Assembly (NCBI RefSeq): GCF_011045165.1
Contig: NZ_JAAKZI010000016.1
Coordinates: 1-64,000 of the forward strand
Origin: Arthrobacter silviterrae
GTDB taxonomy: Bacteria; Actinomycetota; Actinomycetes; Actinomycetales; Micrococcaceae
DNA length: 64,000 bases
Direction: 5' to 3'
Of this stretch, positions 1-8,903 are shown piece by piece (within the stretch, counting starts at the first letter, position 1; each line of letters opens with the position of its first letter). Both the position numbers and the translations under genes were made by a program. Below the pieces are notes generated by a model that was not told where the DNA came from, searched no databases, and saw nothing but the letters and a program-made list of their open reading frames with translations.

Positions 1-21
1 GAAGACCAGGTCCGCAAAATG

Positions 22-59
22 AAAAAGGCCTGTCCCGGTCGCAATGACCGGGACAGGCC
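22..59 (-). terminator. Rho-independent terminator of ssrA
   Basis: A perfect 14-bp inverted repeat (27-40 with 46-59) closes a 5-nt loop. Read on the minus strand it is followed by a run of T (22-26). It begins 13 nt beyond the tmRNA 3' end and is the classical terminator shape for that transcript. Confidence 0.9.
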
Positions 60-72
60 CCAATAGGGTTTG

Positions 73-436
73 TGGAGATGGGGAGAATTGAACTCCCGTC
101 CGATGTTGCTTTGTCAGGGCTTCTCCGGGTGCAGTTTGCGTCGGTTTTTCTCGGCCCCAGCTGTCTCGCAAACAAGCAGCTGCCAGGCCCAGTTGTATAA
201 GAGTCCCCTAAGCGCCTACAACAAGAACTTAGAGCAGTGGCCCTCTAAATGACGCCAGGATCCGGGACGAGAGCATTCCCGGGCTGACGGACTGTCTTAC
301 TGCTTAGGCAGCAAGAGCGAAGTCAGTGCGATTTGAGTCAGCACTTATTGTTTTACAGAGATCGTTTACGAGATAACCCTGTATCCTCGACCCGCTTCAC
401 CTGTCTCGACAAACACCGTCGAAACCGATCATCCCC
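73..436 (-). ncRNA. ssrA: transfer-messenger RNA (tmRNA)
   Basis: This RNA rescues stalled ribosomes: it enters like alanyl-tRNA, then serves as template for a degradation tag. The minus strand starts GGGGATGATCGGTTTCGAC, the conserved tmRNA 5' end, and finishes with a T-arm (GTTCAATTC) and an acceptor strand. The 5' GGGGAUG pairs with 3' CAUCUCC (80-74) with one G-U pair; the base at 73 is the discriminator A and CCA is not encoded. The internal reading frame ends with codons for ADSNRTDFALAA and a stop (304-342). The length of 364 nt is normal for one-piece tmRNA. Its protein partner smpB lies 2.3 kb away on the same strand. A strong terminator follows. Confidence 0.95.
304..342 (-). other. 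tmRNA proteolysis-tag reading frame
   Basis: The minus strand reads GCT GAC TCA AAT CGC ACT GAC TTC GCT CTT GCT GCC TAA, giving the tag ADSNRTDFALAA. The ALAA ending is the known signal for ClpXP-type proteases. The last residues are certain; the exact resume codon is inferred from similarity to other actinobacterial tags. Confidence 0.85.
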
Positions 437-509
437 TATTGTGTTTTCAAAGCCACGCCCGGTGCAAACCAACCGTGGACTACTTAGCTTAGCGCATTCG
501 GGGCCGGAT

Positions 510-1844
510 TTATTTCCCCAACAGCCCGGTAGCGGACTTTGCATTCAACACGAGCAGGGCTGCTGCGTCAACCTGTGCTGCAAAGGCGGGGTCGGACTGC
601 GCCGCCGCCACGAGCCCTTCATACATTTGCGGGAGCAGCGCCTGGTCGGTGCACAGCGCCATGGTGCCTCCGGCGGCAATGAAGTCCACGCCCCGCTCCG
701 CAATGGGCACCCCGGAGACCTGGACGGCGTCGCACATGTCGTCGCTGACAATGATGCCCCGGAAGCCAAGGTCCCCGCGGACCATGCCCTGGATGATGAC
801 GGCCGAATACGGGGCCAGTTGGGCCGCATCAATTTTCGGGTAGTACGCGTTGGAAAGCATCAGCCATGGCACGCCTGCATTGACCGCGTCGCGGAACGGC
901 TGCACATAAGGGTCGTTGCGGACCGTGACGGAGTCCGTGACGCCCGCGGTGACGTCGGTGTTGCCGATCACCCGCCCCAGCCCGGGAAAGTGCTTCACGG
1001 TGGGGCTGATGCCGGCGGCCAGCATGCCCCTGGCAAACGCCACGCCGTGGCTGGAGACCGCCGCGGGGGTGTAGCCGTACTCGCGCCCAAAGGCGCCGAT
1101 CGGTGCGTTCTGAGGGGCAAAGGCCGCCCCGGGGACGGTATCCAGGACGGGGGCCAGGTTGACGTTGACACCCACCGCTGCCAGCTGCTGCCCCCACCGC
1201 GTCGCATCGGCCTGCAGCTGTGCCGGCGGCAGCTGGCCCTGCACGATGGCCTGCGGGATGGTGTCAAGGCCCGGTCCCTGCATGATCTGCACAAAACCGC
1301 CCTCCTGGTCCGTGGCCACAAACGGCCTTACCCCGGCCGTTCCCGGGCCAACGTGGGCGGTGACTGCGGAGACCACGGCCGCAATCGCTCCCGATCCGGC
1401 GGCGCTGCGCCCCTTCATGAACACGTTGCCCACGTGCAGGCTGTCCAAGGCATACAGGGAATTGGCGTCGGCCCCCGTGACCGGAGTCGACACCATGAGC
1501 ACCTGCCCCACCTTCTGCGCCAGGGTCATGGCCGCCAGCCTTTGGGCGGCAGGGCTGCCCTGCGCCGGGCCCGACGCCGGAGGGGGCGTTGCGCTGGTGG
1601 GCGGCGGTGGCGCCGTGCTCGGCACGGGTGGCGCGGTGGTGCTTGCCGCCGTCGTGCTTGCCGCTGACGGGCTGGCCGCTGTCGTGCTTGACGGGGGGCT
1701 GGAAGAGACTGAAGCAGGAGGCGGCGTCGACGCCTGGACGGAGGGGGGCGCAGTGCGGGGAACGAAAAGGAAAGCCAGGACCAGCCCGGCCGCGAGCACT
1801 GCGGCCACAGCCGCAACAATCCACCACCTGGCCCGCGTTGTCAT
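510..1844 (-). CDS. secreted glycoside hydrolase family 3 protein (NagZ-like)
   Basis: Predicted exported GH3 hydrolase (444 residues), the family that includes beta-N-acetylhexosaminidase NagZ/LpqI acting on peptidoglycan fragments. Residues 1-35 hold an N-terminal membrane segment, followed by a Ser/Thr/Pro/Ala-rich linker to about residue 95 and then the GH3 TIM barrel. The barrel has KHFPGLGRVIGNTD and, near its end, IIVSDDMCD, whose Asp matches the family nucleophile. The usual NagZ loop KHFPGHG...DSH is altered here: the second His is Leu and DSH is replaced, so the His/Asp acid-base pair is not evident. A TTG start at 1853 is possible, but ATG 1844 sits 9 nt after GAGGAA and is preferred. 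It follows the ctaG-like gene closely. Confidence 0.85.
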   Translation of the reverse strand: MTTRARWWIVAAVAAVLAAGLVLAFLFVPRTAPPSVQASTPPPASVSSSPPSSTTAASPSAASTTAASTTAPPVPSTAPPPPTSATPPPASGPAQGSPAAQRLAAMTLAQKVGQVLMVSTPVTGADANSLYALDSLHVGNVFMKGRSAAGSGAIAAVVSAVTAHVGPGTAGVRPFVATDQEGGFVQIMQGPGLDTIPQAIVQGQLPPAQLQADATRWGQQLAAVGVNVNLAPVLDTVPGAAFAPQNAPIGAFGREYGYTPAAVSSHGVAFARGMLAAGISPTVKHFPGLGRVIGNTDVTAGVTDSVTVRNDPYVQPFRDAVNAGVPWLMLSNAYYPKIDAAQLAPYSAVIIQGMVRGDLGFRGIIVSDDMCDAVQVSGVPIAERGVDFIAAGGTMALCTDQALLPQMYEGLVAAAQSDPAFAAQVDAAALLVLNAKSATGLLGK

Positions 1845-1849
1845 GTGCG

Positions 1850-2731
1850 TCAATTCCTCAGGTGCAGGTGGGCGGCGTTGAGTTCATCCATTTGCTCATC
1901 CGTGAGCTCATCGAGCACCTTGCGTTCGCCCTTGTCGGACTTCGAAAAACGGATGAAGAGCAGGATCATCACGGGCAGGTCCATGACCTCGGCGATGAAC
2001 CACAGGAAGTCCCCGCCCAACTGCTGGTCCACAATGCTGCTGGGAAACCAGGGCGGCTTGGGCCCGGAGAATGCCGCTGCGCCGTCGAGGACTGCGGGGG
2101 AAAGGCGCATGACAATGCCGGGGACGGCGTCGGCCAGGAGTTCGATGAAGGCGAAGACAAATTCCAGCATGATCAGCGCCGTGCTTACCTTGGTCTGCTC
2201 CTCCACCATGGGCAGGACCATGAGCAGGCCCAGCAGGGGGATGAAAATGCTTAGCAGGCCCTCAAGCACGGGGCTCAGGCGGGATACGCCGGCCAGGGGC
2301 GTGAGCATCATCGACAGCACAATCAGGCCCACCACGGGCGCCACGGCGCTGTTGGCAAAGAACTTCATGGGCCGGCGGGCGGCGGCCCCCAGGGTGGTGC
2401 GGAGGCGCCCGGGGCGCACGGTGAGCCGCGCCAGGCCTACAGGCAGGCCAAGGGCGAGTCCGGCGGGGACCACAAACAGCATGATGGCGATGCGCATGGA
2501 GAATGCCCACCTCAGCTCCGGCGACCAGGTGCCCAGGAAGCCGAAGTTCGCCAAGGTGTACAGTCCCAGCCCCATGAGGAAGAACGCCGCGGCCCGCCAC
2601 AGGGGCCACCGGATCCCTGCCCGCGCAGCCCGGGTCAGACCCCACGAATACAGCCCTCCGGCACCCACCACCAGGGCCAGCGCCCAGGGGTCCAGGCTCC
2701 ACGTCGACCAAAATTCGCTGATGGGTGGCAC
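1850..2731 (-). CDS. cytochrome c oxidase assembly protein, CtaG/Caa3 family
   Basis: Polytopic membrane protein of 293 residues with about seven hydrophobic segments, matching the Caa3_CtaG family, which helps assemble or insert copper in heme-copper oxidases. Recognised by general fold and stretches such as WSPELRWAFSMRIAIML and LMVLPMVEEQ; assignment is by recollection of the family, not by a catalytic motif. The C-terminus is charged (KSDKGERKVLDELTDEQMDE) and probably cytoplasmic. The start is GTG, 3 nt after the smpB stop codon, with AGGGG upstream, so it is co-transcribed with smpB. No other oxidase gene is in the window. Confidence 0.8.
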   Translation of the reverse strand: MPPISEFWSTWSLDPWALALVVGAGGLYSWGLTRAARAGIRWPLWRAAAFFLMGLGLYTLANFGFLGTWSPELRWAFSMRIAIMLFVVPAGLALGLPVGLARLTVRPGRLRTTLGAAARRPMKFFANSAVAPVVGLIVLSMMLTPLAGVSRLSPVLEGLLSIFIPLLGLLMVLPMVEEQTKVSTALIMLEFVFAFIELLADAVPGIVMRLSPAVLDGAAAFSGPKPPWFPSSIVDQQLGGDFLWFIAEVMDLPVMILLFIRFSKSDKGERKVLDELTDEQMDELNAAHLHLRN

Positions 2732-2734
2732 GAT

Positions 2735-3205
2735 CTAGCCCCTGTTCTTCTCCCGCATGGCGCGCAGGGCCTCGCGGTTGTCCTGCTTTTCACGCAATGA
2801 CTGGCGTTTGTCGTAATCCTTCTTGCCGCGGGCGATGGCAATCTCCACCTTGGCCCGGCTGTCCAGAAAGTACAGCTGCAGCGGTACAATCGTGAAGCCG
2901 GATTCACGCGTCTTGGACGCGATTTTTTCCAGCTCGTCGCGGTGCAGCAGCAGTTTGCGGCGGCGGCGGGCCGTGTGGTTGGTCCAGCTGCCGTTGAGGT
3001 ATTCCGGGATGTAGACGGCCTCAAGCCACAGTTCGTCGTTGTAGAACGTGGCGAATCCGTCCACCAGGGAGGCCCGGCCTTCGCGCAGCGACTTGACCTC
3101 GGTGCCCATGAGCACCAGCCCGGCCTCGTAGGTGTCCATGATGTGGTAGTCGTGCCGGGCCTTGCGATTGGTGGCCACCACTTTCAGGCCACTTTCCTTG
3201 GGCAC
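2735..3205 (-). CDS. smpB: SsrA-binding protein SmpB
   Basis: Small basic RNA-binding protein (156 residues, family norm about 155-160) that binds the tRNA-like domain of tmRNA and delivers it to stalled ribosomes. The OB-fold signature is clear: [24 protein letters not shown] and the C-terminal helix with [14 protein letters not shown]. The start is GTG at 3205, with AAGGAG 7 nt upstream. It lies in the same minus-strand block as ssrA, separated by two unrelated membrane/secreted protein genes. Confidence 0.97.
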   Translation of the reverse strand: MPKESGLKVVATNRKARHDYHIMDTYEAGLVLMGTEVKSLREGRASLVDGFATFYNDELWLEAVYIPEYLNGSWTNHTARRRRKLLLHRDELEKIASKTRESGFTIVPLQLYFLDSRAKVEIAIARGKKDYDKRQSLREKQDNREALRAMREKNRG

Positions 3206-3279
3206 TGTACTGCTCCTTCATTGACAACTTGGGACGGGTTTCCAGTTTAGCAACGATCACCTTGCGTCCCTGCGCGGCC

Positions 3280-4704
3280 CTAGAGCAGCGTCATGGGGTC
3301 CACCGGGGACCCGTTGAGCCACGTCTCAAAGTGCGCATGGCAGCCGGTGGAGTTGCCGGTGCTGCCCGAGTAGGCGATCAGCTGGCCGCGGCTGACCTGC
3401 TGGCCTGCCGCCACCTGCACGGAGCTGTTGTGGTAGTAGATGGTCATGAGGGCGTTGCCCTGGATGACGCCGTGCGTGATCTGCACGGTGTTCCCGCCGC
3501 CGCCGTTGGTCCAGCCGGCAATCACCACGGTCCCGGCGGCCGCCGCATACACGGGCGTGCCGCAGGTGGCACCAAAATCGACGCCCGTGTGCATGTACCC
3601 GCCGGTGCCGTTGAAGTCGATGGTGCCGGGAGGCGTCTGGCGCCAGCCAAATCCGGAGGTGATGGGAATGTTCCCGGCGAACGGGTGCGCCAGACCGAAG
3701 GCGGAGGGGTTGCCCGGTGCCGGCGGGACGTAGGGCGGGGGCACAAAGTTGTTGTTGCCTTGCTCGGCGGCCTTTTGCCGTGCCAGCTCGGCCTGGCGGG
3801 CGGCTTCGGCAGCCGCCGCCTTGCGTGCCGCCTCAATTTCCTGGCGCTGGCGTTCGGCGATCTTCGCGGCAACATTGTCCTGCTGCTGCTGCACCACCTT
3901 GATTTTGGCCTGGATTTGTGGCTTCTGGGCTTCCAGCTTGGCGTTGATCGCGGCGGAGTCGCTGATGAGCTTGTCTACGGCGGCCTTCTTCGCCGCAGCC
4001 TGGTCGCGGGCAGCCTGCTCGGCCACCAGTGCCGCGTCCGCCTGTGTCTTCAGGTCCTTGATTTCAGCCTCCACGGCAACCAGCCGTGCCTGCGCATTCT
4101 GGTTGGTGGCTTTTTCCGTGGTCAGCCGCTCAAGGGCGGCGTTCTGGCTGCGCATGGCCTGTCCGGCCAGGTCGATGGAGTCGGCCAGGTCGCCGGAGTT
4201 GCCCACCCCCAGGATCAGTGCCAGGTTGGGCGGCAGTCCCCCGGCCTTGTAGGACTGCGCGGCCAGCTGGCCGATCATGCTCTTTGTCTCGGCCGACTTC
4301 TTCGCCTCGAGGGCAATCTGGGCCGTGATCTTGTCCTTGCTTTGCTGGGCCAGGCCGATGCGGGCTGCGAGGGAGTTGACCAGCTCGGTGGCCGCACCAA
4401 CGCGGTTCTGTGCATCGGCCAGGGCGGCCTGGGCCCCCGGCAGCTGGCCCTGGTACATGACCAGGTCCGAGGCCGACTTGGCGATGCCGGCGTCCACGAA
4501 TTCCAGGGCGGAGGCGGCGTCGTCGGCCTGCTGGCGAAGGGCCGCCGCCTGGTCGTCGAGATTGTCCGCATGGGCGGCCGGCACCAGTCCCAGCATTCCC
4601 ACAAGCACCAGCGATGCCAAGGTTCCGCCCATGCGGGCCTGCCACCGTCCTCCACGCCGCGGGGTGGTCACCGCGCCTGTTCCCCCGCTTGATGTCGAAT
4701 TCAT
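3280..4704 (-). CDS. secreted coiled-coil M23 peptidase (FtsEX-linked peptidoglycan hydrolase)
   Basis: Exported metallopeptidase of 474 residues. A signal peptide ends near AAHA-DN (residue 46). Residues about 47-290 form a long Ala/Gln-rich coiled coil. A Pro-rich hinge follows, and residues about 350-474 form an M23/LytM domain with zinc ligands in HTGVD and CHAHFE. Coiled-coil plus LytM is the arrangement of EnvC and other FtsEX-regulated hydrolases or activators, and the gene lies 84 bp downstream of ftsX on the same strand; this supports, but does not prove, a function with FtsEX in cell separation. ATG 4704 was chosen over an upstream in-frame start because AGGAG lies 10 nt before it and the signal peptide then has normal length. 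Confidence 0.92.
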   Translation of the reverse strand: MNSTSSGGTGAVTTPRRGGRWQARMGGTLASLVLVGMLGLVPAAHADNLDDQAAALRQQADDAASALEFVDAGIAKSASDLVMYQGQLPGAQAALADAQNRVGAATELVNSLAARIGLAQQSKDKITAQIALEAKKSAETKSMIGQLAAQSYKAGGLPPNLALILGVGNSGDLADSIDLAGQAMRSQNAALERLTTEKATNQNAQARLVAVEAEIKDLKTQADAALVAEQAARDQAAAKKAAVDKLISDSAAINAKLEAQKPQIQAKIKVVQQQQDNVAAKIAERQRQEIEAARKAAAAEAARQAELARQKAAEQGNNNFVPPPYVPPAPGNPSAFGLAHPFAGNIPITSGFGWRQTPPGTIDFNGTGGYMHTGVDFGATCGTPVYAAAAGTVVIAGWTNGGGGNTVQITHGVIQGNALMTIYYHNSSVQVAAGQQVSRGQLIAYSGSTGNSTGCHAHFETWLNGSPVDPMTLL

Positions 4705-4788
4705 GTGGGCAATGCTCCTAGGTCTGTGACTCGTGGTGATGTATTGCCGTTCGTATCGCACTGGCCGGGCAGAAAGTGATGCCGTGGT

Positions 4789-5703
4789 CTATGTTTTCAG
4801 ATTTTTGCGCAATGATACAACCGAGGATACGCCTGCCAGGAGGATTCCGAGCAGAATCAGCACCGGATAGATGACCAGCGCCTGGGTCTGAGAGATGACC
4901 GGCGTGCCCGAGGACCCCTTGGCCAGGTAGTCGCCGAGGAAGAACCTGACGATTCCCCAGACGGCCCCGGAGGCCAGCAGCGCGCCGATGGTGGAGGCAA
5001 TGATCCCCTCGAGGGCAAACGGCAGCTGGATCACTGTCTTCGAGGCACCCACCAGGCGCATGATGTTGATCTCGCGTTCGCGCGACTTGGCGGAGAGCTT
5101 GATGGTGGTGGACACCAGCAGGGCCGCGCAAATAATCATCAGCCCCGCCACGATCATGGCCACCAGGGTGGCAATGTTCATGAGGTAAAACAGCGAGTCC
5201 AGCACCTTGCGCTGGTCCACCACCGAGTCGACGCCGGGGGTCGCGGACAAGGACTCGTTGATGATCTGGTATTTCTGCGGGTCCGTGAGCTTGATGCGGA
5301 ACGACGACGGCAGGTTGCCCGCCTCCACCGAGTCCACCATGGGGGAATTGGCGAACTGCTCCTTGAAGTGGGCCAGTGCCTCCGCCTGGGTCTCAAACGT
5401 CCACGATTCCACGTACGGCTTGACGGCCGGCGAGGCCAGGATGCCCTCAATGTTCTTCTTCTGGTCCGCCGTGACGGGGCCGCCGGCACAGTTGGTGTTG
5501 GTGGGGGTGTCATTGCACAGGAAGACGGTGACCTGGACCTTGTCGTACCAGAAGCCCTTGAGCTGGCCGATCTGCAGTTGCAGCACCCCGGCCGCGCCGA
5601 CAAATGTCAGGGACACAAACGTCACCAGGATGACGGAAATGACCATGGTCAAGTTGCGCCGCAGGCCGCTGCCAAGCTCGCTGAGGATGAAGGCTAGTCT
5701 CAC
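4789..5703 (-). CDS. ftsX: cell division protein FtsX
   Basis: Membrane subunit of the FtsEX complex (304 residues). It has one N-terminal transmembrane segment (about residues 20-45), a large extracytoplasmic loop with a Cys pair (CNDTPTNTNC), then three C-terminal membrane segments, the standard FtsX topology. FtsX passes ATP-driven conformational change from FtsE to peptidoglycan hydrolases outside the cell. The GTG start overlaps the ftsE stop codon (GTGA), so translation is coupled. The M23 hydrolase follows. Confidence 0.96.
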   Translation of the reverse strand: MRLAFILSELGSGLRRNLTMVISVILVTFVSLTFVGAAGVLQLQIGQLKGFWYDKVQVTVFLCNDTPTNTNCAGGPVTADQKKNIEGILASPAVKPYVESWTFETQAEALAHFKEQFANSPMVDSVEAGNLPSSFRIKLTDPQKYQIINESLSATPGVDSVVDQRKVLDSLFYLMNIATLVAMIVAGLMIICAALLVSTTIKLSAKSREREINIMRLVGASKTVIQLPFALEGIIASTIGALLASGAVWGIVRFFLGDYLAKGSSGTPVISQTQALVIYPVLILLGILLAGVSSVVSLRKNLKT

Positions 5704-6635
5704 GGCTGGTCCCCGTTCGTCGTGGCGTCGGAGGGGTGTTGCCGTGCCCCGGGGCGCGGGTAGATGCGGCCGCGGTTGCGTTCGAGCCGCGGCGGCATGG
5801 CATCGTCAGCGGGTGCCACGTCCCTCTCTGTTGCGGCACTCACGGCGCGCTGGCGGCGGGTCTGGGGGGCGCCCTCGTCCATTGCAGGCACGACGGCGGG
5901 AGCCTGGCTCCCAGCCTCGTTTGCAGCTTGGGCGGCGGGAACGATGGGGATGGTGGAAGTGTACTGGGCGGCGTCCTCGTCGCGGACCACCTTGCCCTGG
6001 CGCAGTTCGATCACGCGCTTGCGCATGGAGTTGACGATGTCGTCGTCGTGGGTGGCCATGACCACGGTGGTGCCGTTTTGGTTGATCTTGTCCAGAATGT
6101 CCATGATGCCGACGCTGGTGACGGGGTCAAGGTTGCCGGTGGGCTCGTCGGCCAGCAGGATGTCCGGCTGGTTCACGATGGCGCGGGCAATGGCCACGCG
6201 CTGCTGCTCGCCGCCGGAAAGCTCGTCGGGGAGCCTGTGGCCCTTGCCTTCCAGGCCCACCAGTTCCAGCACGCGCGGCACCTCGGTCCTGATGGCCGCC
6301 CGGCTCTTGCCGATGACCTGCATGGCGTAGGCGACGTTGGCGAACGCCGTCTTGGTGCTGATGAGGCGGAAGTCCTGGAACACGATGCCGATGCCGCGGC
6401 GGAATTTGGGCACGCGCCAGCTGGGGACGTTGGACACGTTCTGCCCGGCCACATACACCTGGCCGGCCTGGGTCTTGGTTTCCCGCAGCACCAGGCTGAG
6501 GAACGTCGACTTGCCGGAGCCGGACGGGCCCACCAGAAAAACAAACTCGCCGCGCTGGACTTCAAGGGAAATGTCGTCGAGCGCGGGGCCGATTTGTTTG
6601 AGGTGGGTGATGCTCACATTTTCAAAACGAATCAT
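5700..6635 (-). CDS. ftsE: cell division ATP-binding protein FtsE with long C-terminal tail
   Basis: ABC ATPase that drives FtsX (311 residues). Walker A is GPSGSGKST, the signature LSGGEQQR, and Walker B ILLADEPTGNLDP. The ATPase core ends near residue 225, the usual full length of FtsE; about 85 further residues form a Pro/Ala/Arg-rich, probably disordered tail. An upstream in-frame start adds 36 residues unlike any FtsE; ATG 6635 gives the conserved N-terminus MIRFENVS. It is followed by ftsX with a 4-nt overlap. Confidence 0.95.
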   Translation of the reverse strand: MIRFENVSITHLKQIGPALDDISLEVQRGEFVFLVGPSGSGKSTFLSLVLRETKTQAGQVYVAGQNVSNVPSWRVPKFRRGIGIVFQDFRLISTKTAFANVAYAMQVIGKSRAAIRTEVPRVLELVGLEGKGHRLPDELSGGEQQRVAIARAIVNQPDILLADEPTGNLDPVTSVGIMDILDKINQNGTTVVMATHDDDIVNSMRKRVIELRQGKVVRDEDAAQYTSTIPIVPAAQAANEAGSQAPAVVPAMDEGAPQTRRQRAVSAATERDVAPADDAMPPRLERNRGRIYPRPGARQHPSDATTNGDQP

Positions 6636-6719
6636 GACTTTTCGTTGCCCTTCCAGCGAACGGTGCTGGCATGCCGGTGCCTGGGCGTGGGTTTGGGGGA
6701 AGAAACCACCAGCGTTACG

Positions 6720-6725
6720 ACTATA
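6720..6725 (-). promoter_or_regulatory. possible -10 box for ftsEX
   Basis: TATAGT on the minus strand in the 172-bp gap between the VanW-family gene and ftsE, placed to give a leader of about 80 nt. No good -35 hexamer is visible at 16-18 bp, so this is tentative. Confidence 0.3.
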
Positions 6726-6807
6726 GGCACCAATTGGCGGCATCGCTGGACCCGTGCCGGTGTGTCGGGATCCGGAATGTTATGGATGTGCCGGGTTGCG
6801 GGAGCGG

Positions 6808-7647
6808 CTAGGTGTAGGAATCACCGCGAATGGGGGCCTTGATCAGTGCCCGGTCATACAGCACGCGGGCATTGTTTTGCACCACCAGCTCATGGGCCAA
6901 CTCGTTGCCGGTGCGTTTGTCGCGGACACTGCGGTAGACGCTGTTGCGGCGGTAGACGTCGGGGCCCACCTGCTGGAAATGGGAGTCGCGTTCCTTGATG
7001 TGGTACTTCACGTCCAGGGGTTCCTGGGCCCGCAGTTCCCCGCGCAGGTGCTCTTCCGTCACCGAGATGCGGAACTGGAATGTGTTCCGGGTGGGGTTTC
7101 GCACCCGGTAGTCCAGGTAGTTGTACACAATGGACGTCCCGGTGCCGAAGGGAATTTGCCGGTTGAAGTCAGGGAACAGGTCAATTTCCCCGTGGTGGTG
7201 GTGGTGTTCCGCAATTTCCAGGGGGCTGTGCAGCACCATCCAGTGCAAAAGGTTGGTGAACTGGCACAGGCCCCCGCCTAGGCCTTCCGCGGGTCCGTTG
7301 TGGCTGATGGTCAGGCCCGTCCGGTATCCCTTTTTTGCCGAACAGCGCCCCACCAGGGTCCAGAAGGAAAACGTCTCCCCCGGGCGAATCAGGATTCCGT
7401 CAATGTGCGGGGCGGCCAGGCCCAGGCTGACGGCCTTGTTTTCCTGCAGGGCCAGGTCCACTGTGCCGAGCTTGCGGCGGATGAGCGAATTGTGGCTGTA
7501 GACACTGACCGGCAGGTCTTGCATGTTGCGCGTGCGTGCCAGGGCCGCCCGGTGGCGGAAATTGGCCAGCTTCCGCAGCACGATTTGCCGCTGGACGGCG
7601 ATGGCAAAAGTGAGTGGTGAAATTTCCCCAAATAATTTCCGTGCCAA
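6808..7647 (-). CDS. VanW family protein
   Basis: Protein of 279 residues belonging to the VanW family, found beside some vancomycin-resistance genes but of unknown function. Diagnostic stretches are RPGETFSFWTLVGR, GLGGGLCQFTN and NYLDYRVRNPT. No signal peptide is visible. A GTG at 7701 gives an atypical N-terminus; the TTG at 7647 follows GGGGGAAG at about 8 nt and yields LARKLFGEISPLTFAI, the normal beginning of this family, so TTG is preferred. It lies just after prfB, before ftsE, and is not part of a resistance cluster. Confidence 0.85.
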   Translation of the reverse strand: MARKLFGEISPLTFAIAVQRQIVLRKLANFRHRAALARTRNMQDLPVSVYSHNSLIRRKLGTVDLALQENKAVSLGLAAPHIDGILIRPGETFSFWTLVGRCSAKKGYRTGLTISHNGPAEGLGGGLCQFTNLLHWMVLHSPLEIAEHHHHHGEIDLFPDFNRQIPFGTGTSIVYNYLDYRVRNPTRNTFQFRISVTEEHLRGELRAQEPLDVKYHIKERDSHFQQVGPDVYRRNSVYRSVRDKRTGNELAHELVVQNNARVLYDRALIKAPIRGDSYT

Positions 7648-7734
7648 AGTGGTACTTCCCCCGTGAAAGTGCGCCAACAGGTGACTTGTGACAAGGGCCA
7701 CTATATCGCCATTTGGGCGGCGCGCCCTGCTGGT

Positions 7735-8853
7735 TTACTGGTTTTCGGCGTTGCGGTTGTCCGCCCGCCAGCGGATACCGGCGTCGATGAAGTCGTCGAT
7801 TTCCCCGTCCAGCACGGCCGAGGTGTTGCCCACTTCGTACTCGGTGCGCAGGTCCTTGACCATCTGGTACGGGTTGAGCACATAGGAGCGCATCTGGTCG
7901 CCCCAGGAAGCCTTGACGTCCCCTGCCATGGCCTTTTTAGTGGCGTCCTCCTCCGCTTTTTTCAGCAGCAGCAGGCGGGACTGCAACACGCGCATGGCGG
8001 CGGCACGGTTTTGGATCTGCGACTTTTCATTCTGCATGGACACCACCGTGCCCGTGGGCAGGTGGGTAAGCCGGACGGCGGAGTCCGTCGTGTTCACGGA
8101 CTGGCCTCCGGGGCCGGAGGAGCGGAACACATCCACGCGGATGTCGTTGTCCGGGATGTCGATGCTGTCCGTCTGCTCAATGAGCGGGATGACCTCGACG
8201 GCGGCGAAGGAGGTCTGGCGACGTCCCTGGTTGTCGAAGGGGCTGATGCGCACCAGCCTGTGCGTGCCGGCCTCCACGCTGAGCGTGCCGAAGGCGTAGG
8301 GTGCCTTGACTTCGAAGGTGGCCGACTTCAGGCCTGCCTCTTCAGCGTAGGAGGTGTCCAGGACGGAGGTGGGGTAGCCGTGGCGTTCGGCCCAGCGCAG
8401 GTACATCCGCAGCAGCATCTCGGCGAAGTCGGCCGCATCCACGCCGCCGGCACCGGAGCGGATGGTCACCACGGCCTCCCGTTCGTCATACTCGCCGGCC
8501 AGCAGCGTCACGATCTCAAGGTCCTTGAGGGACTTTTGCAGGCTCGGAAGCTCCTTGGCCGCCTCAGCAAGCGTGTCCGCGTCGCCTTCATCCTGGGCCA
8601 GCTCCACCAGGACCTCAAGGTCGTCGATGCGCGATTCAAGCGTGCGCAGCTTTTCCAGCTTGGACTGGGCATGGCTGAGCCGGGAAGTCACCTTTTGGGC
8701 GGCGGCGGGGTCGTCCCAGAGGTTGGGTGAGCCAGCCTGGTCCGACAAGTCTTCAATGTCCTCCAAGAGCCTGTCCACCTCGGACACCTGCTCAATGGAC
8801 GTGTAGGTGGCGCGTAGCGCCCGGATCTCTGCGGGAAAGTCGATCTCTGCCAT
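7735..8853 (-). CDS. prfB: peptide chain release factor 2
   Basis: RF2 terminates translation at UGA and UAA. The 372-residue protein carries the SPF recognition motif ([14 protein letters not shown]) and the catalytic GGQ loop ([10 protein letters not shown]). The frame is continuous, so the programmed +1 frameshift that autoregulates RF2 in many bacteria is absent. ATG 8853 (MAEIDFP) is preferred to a TTG three codons upstream. prfB next to ftsE is a common gene order. Confidence 0.97.
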   Translation of the reverse strand: MAEIDFPAEIRALRATYTSIEQVSEVDRLLEDIEDLSDQAGSPNLWDDPAAAQKVTSRLSHAQSKLEKLRTLESRIDDLEVLVELAQDEGDADTLAEAAKELPSLQKSLKDLEIVTLLAGEYDEREAVVTIRSGAGGVDAADFAEMLLRMYLRWAERHGYPTSVLDTSYAEEAGLKSATFEVKAPYAFGTLSVEAGTHRLVRISPFDNQGRRQTSFAAVEVIPLIEQTDSIDIPDNDIRVDVFRSSGPGGQSVNTTDSAVRLTHLPTGTVVSMQNEKSQIQNRAAAMRVLQSRLLLLKKAEEDATKKAMAGDVKASWGDQMRSYVLNPYQMVKDLRTEYEVGNTSAVLDGEIDDFIDAGIRWRADNRNAENQ

Positions 8854-8903
8854 GATATTCAAGCCTACGGCATGCTTGGCGCACCTTCCGCGGGCGCCCG
8901 GCC

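Noticed and set aside
333-1667. Long plus-strand ORF of 444 codons
   Set aside because: It lies opposite tmRNA and the GH3 gene, has no family features and is Arg/Gly-rich in the manner of antisense frames in GC-rich DNA.
3229-4692. Plus-strand ORF of 487 codons
   Set aside because: Antisense to the M23 peptidase gene; low-complexity His/Gly/Leu composition and no ribosome-binding site.
6808-7647. Vancomycin-resistance cluster
   Set aside because: Only a VanW-family gene is present, between prfB and ftsE; no vanHAX or vanRS genes are nearby.
8800-8862. Programmed frameshift in prfB
   Set aside because: The RF2 frame is continuous from its start; no internal UGA or slippery site is present.
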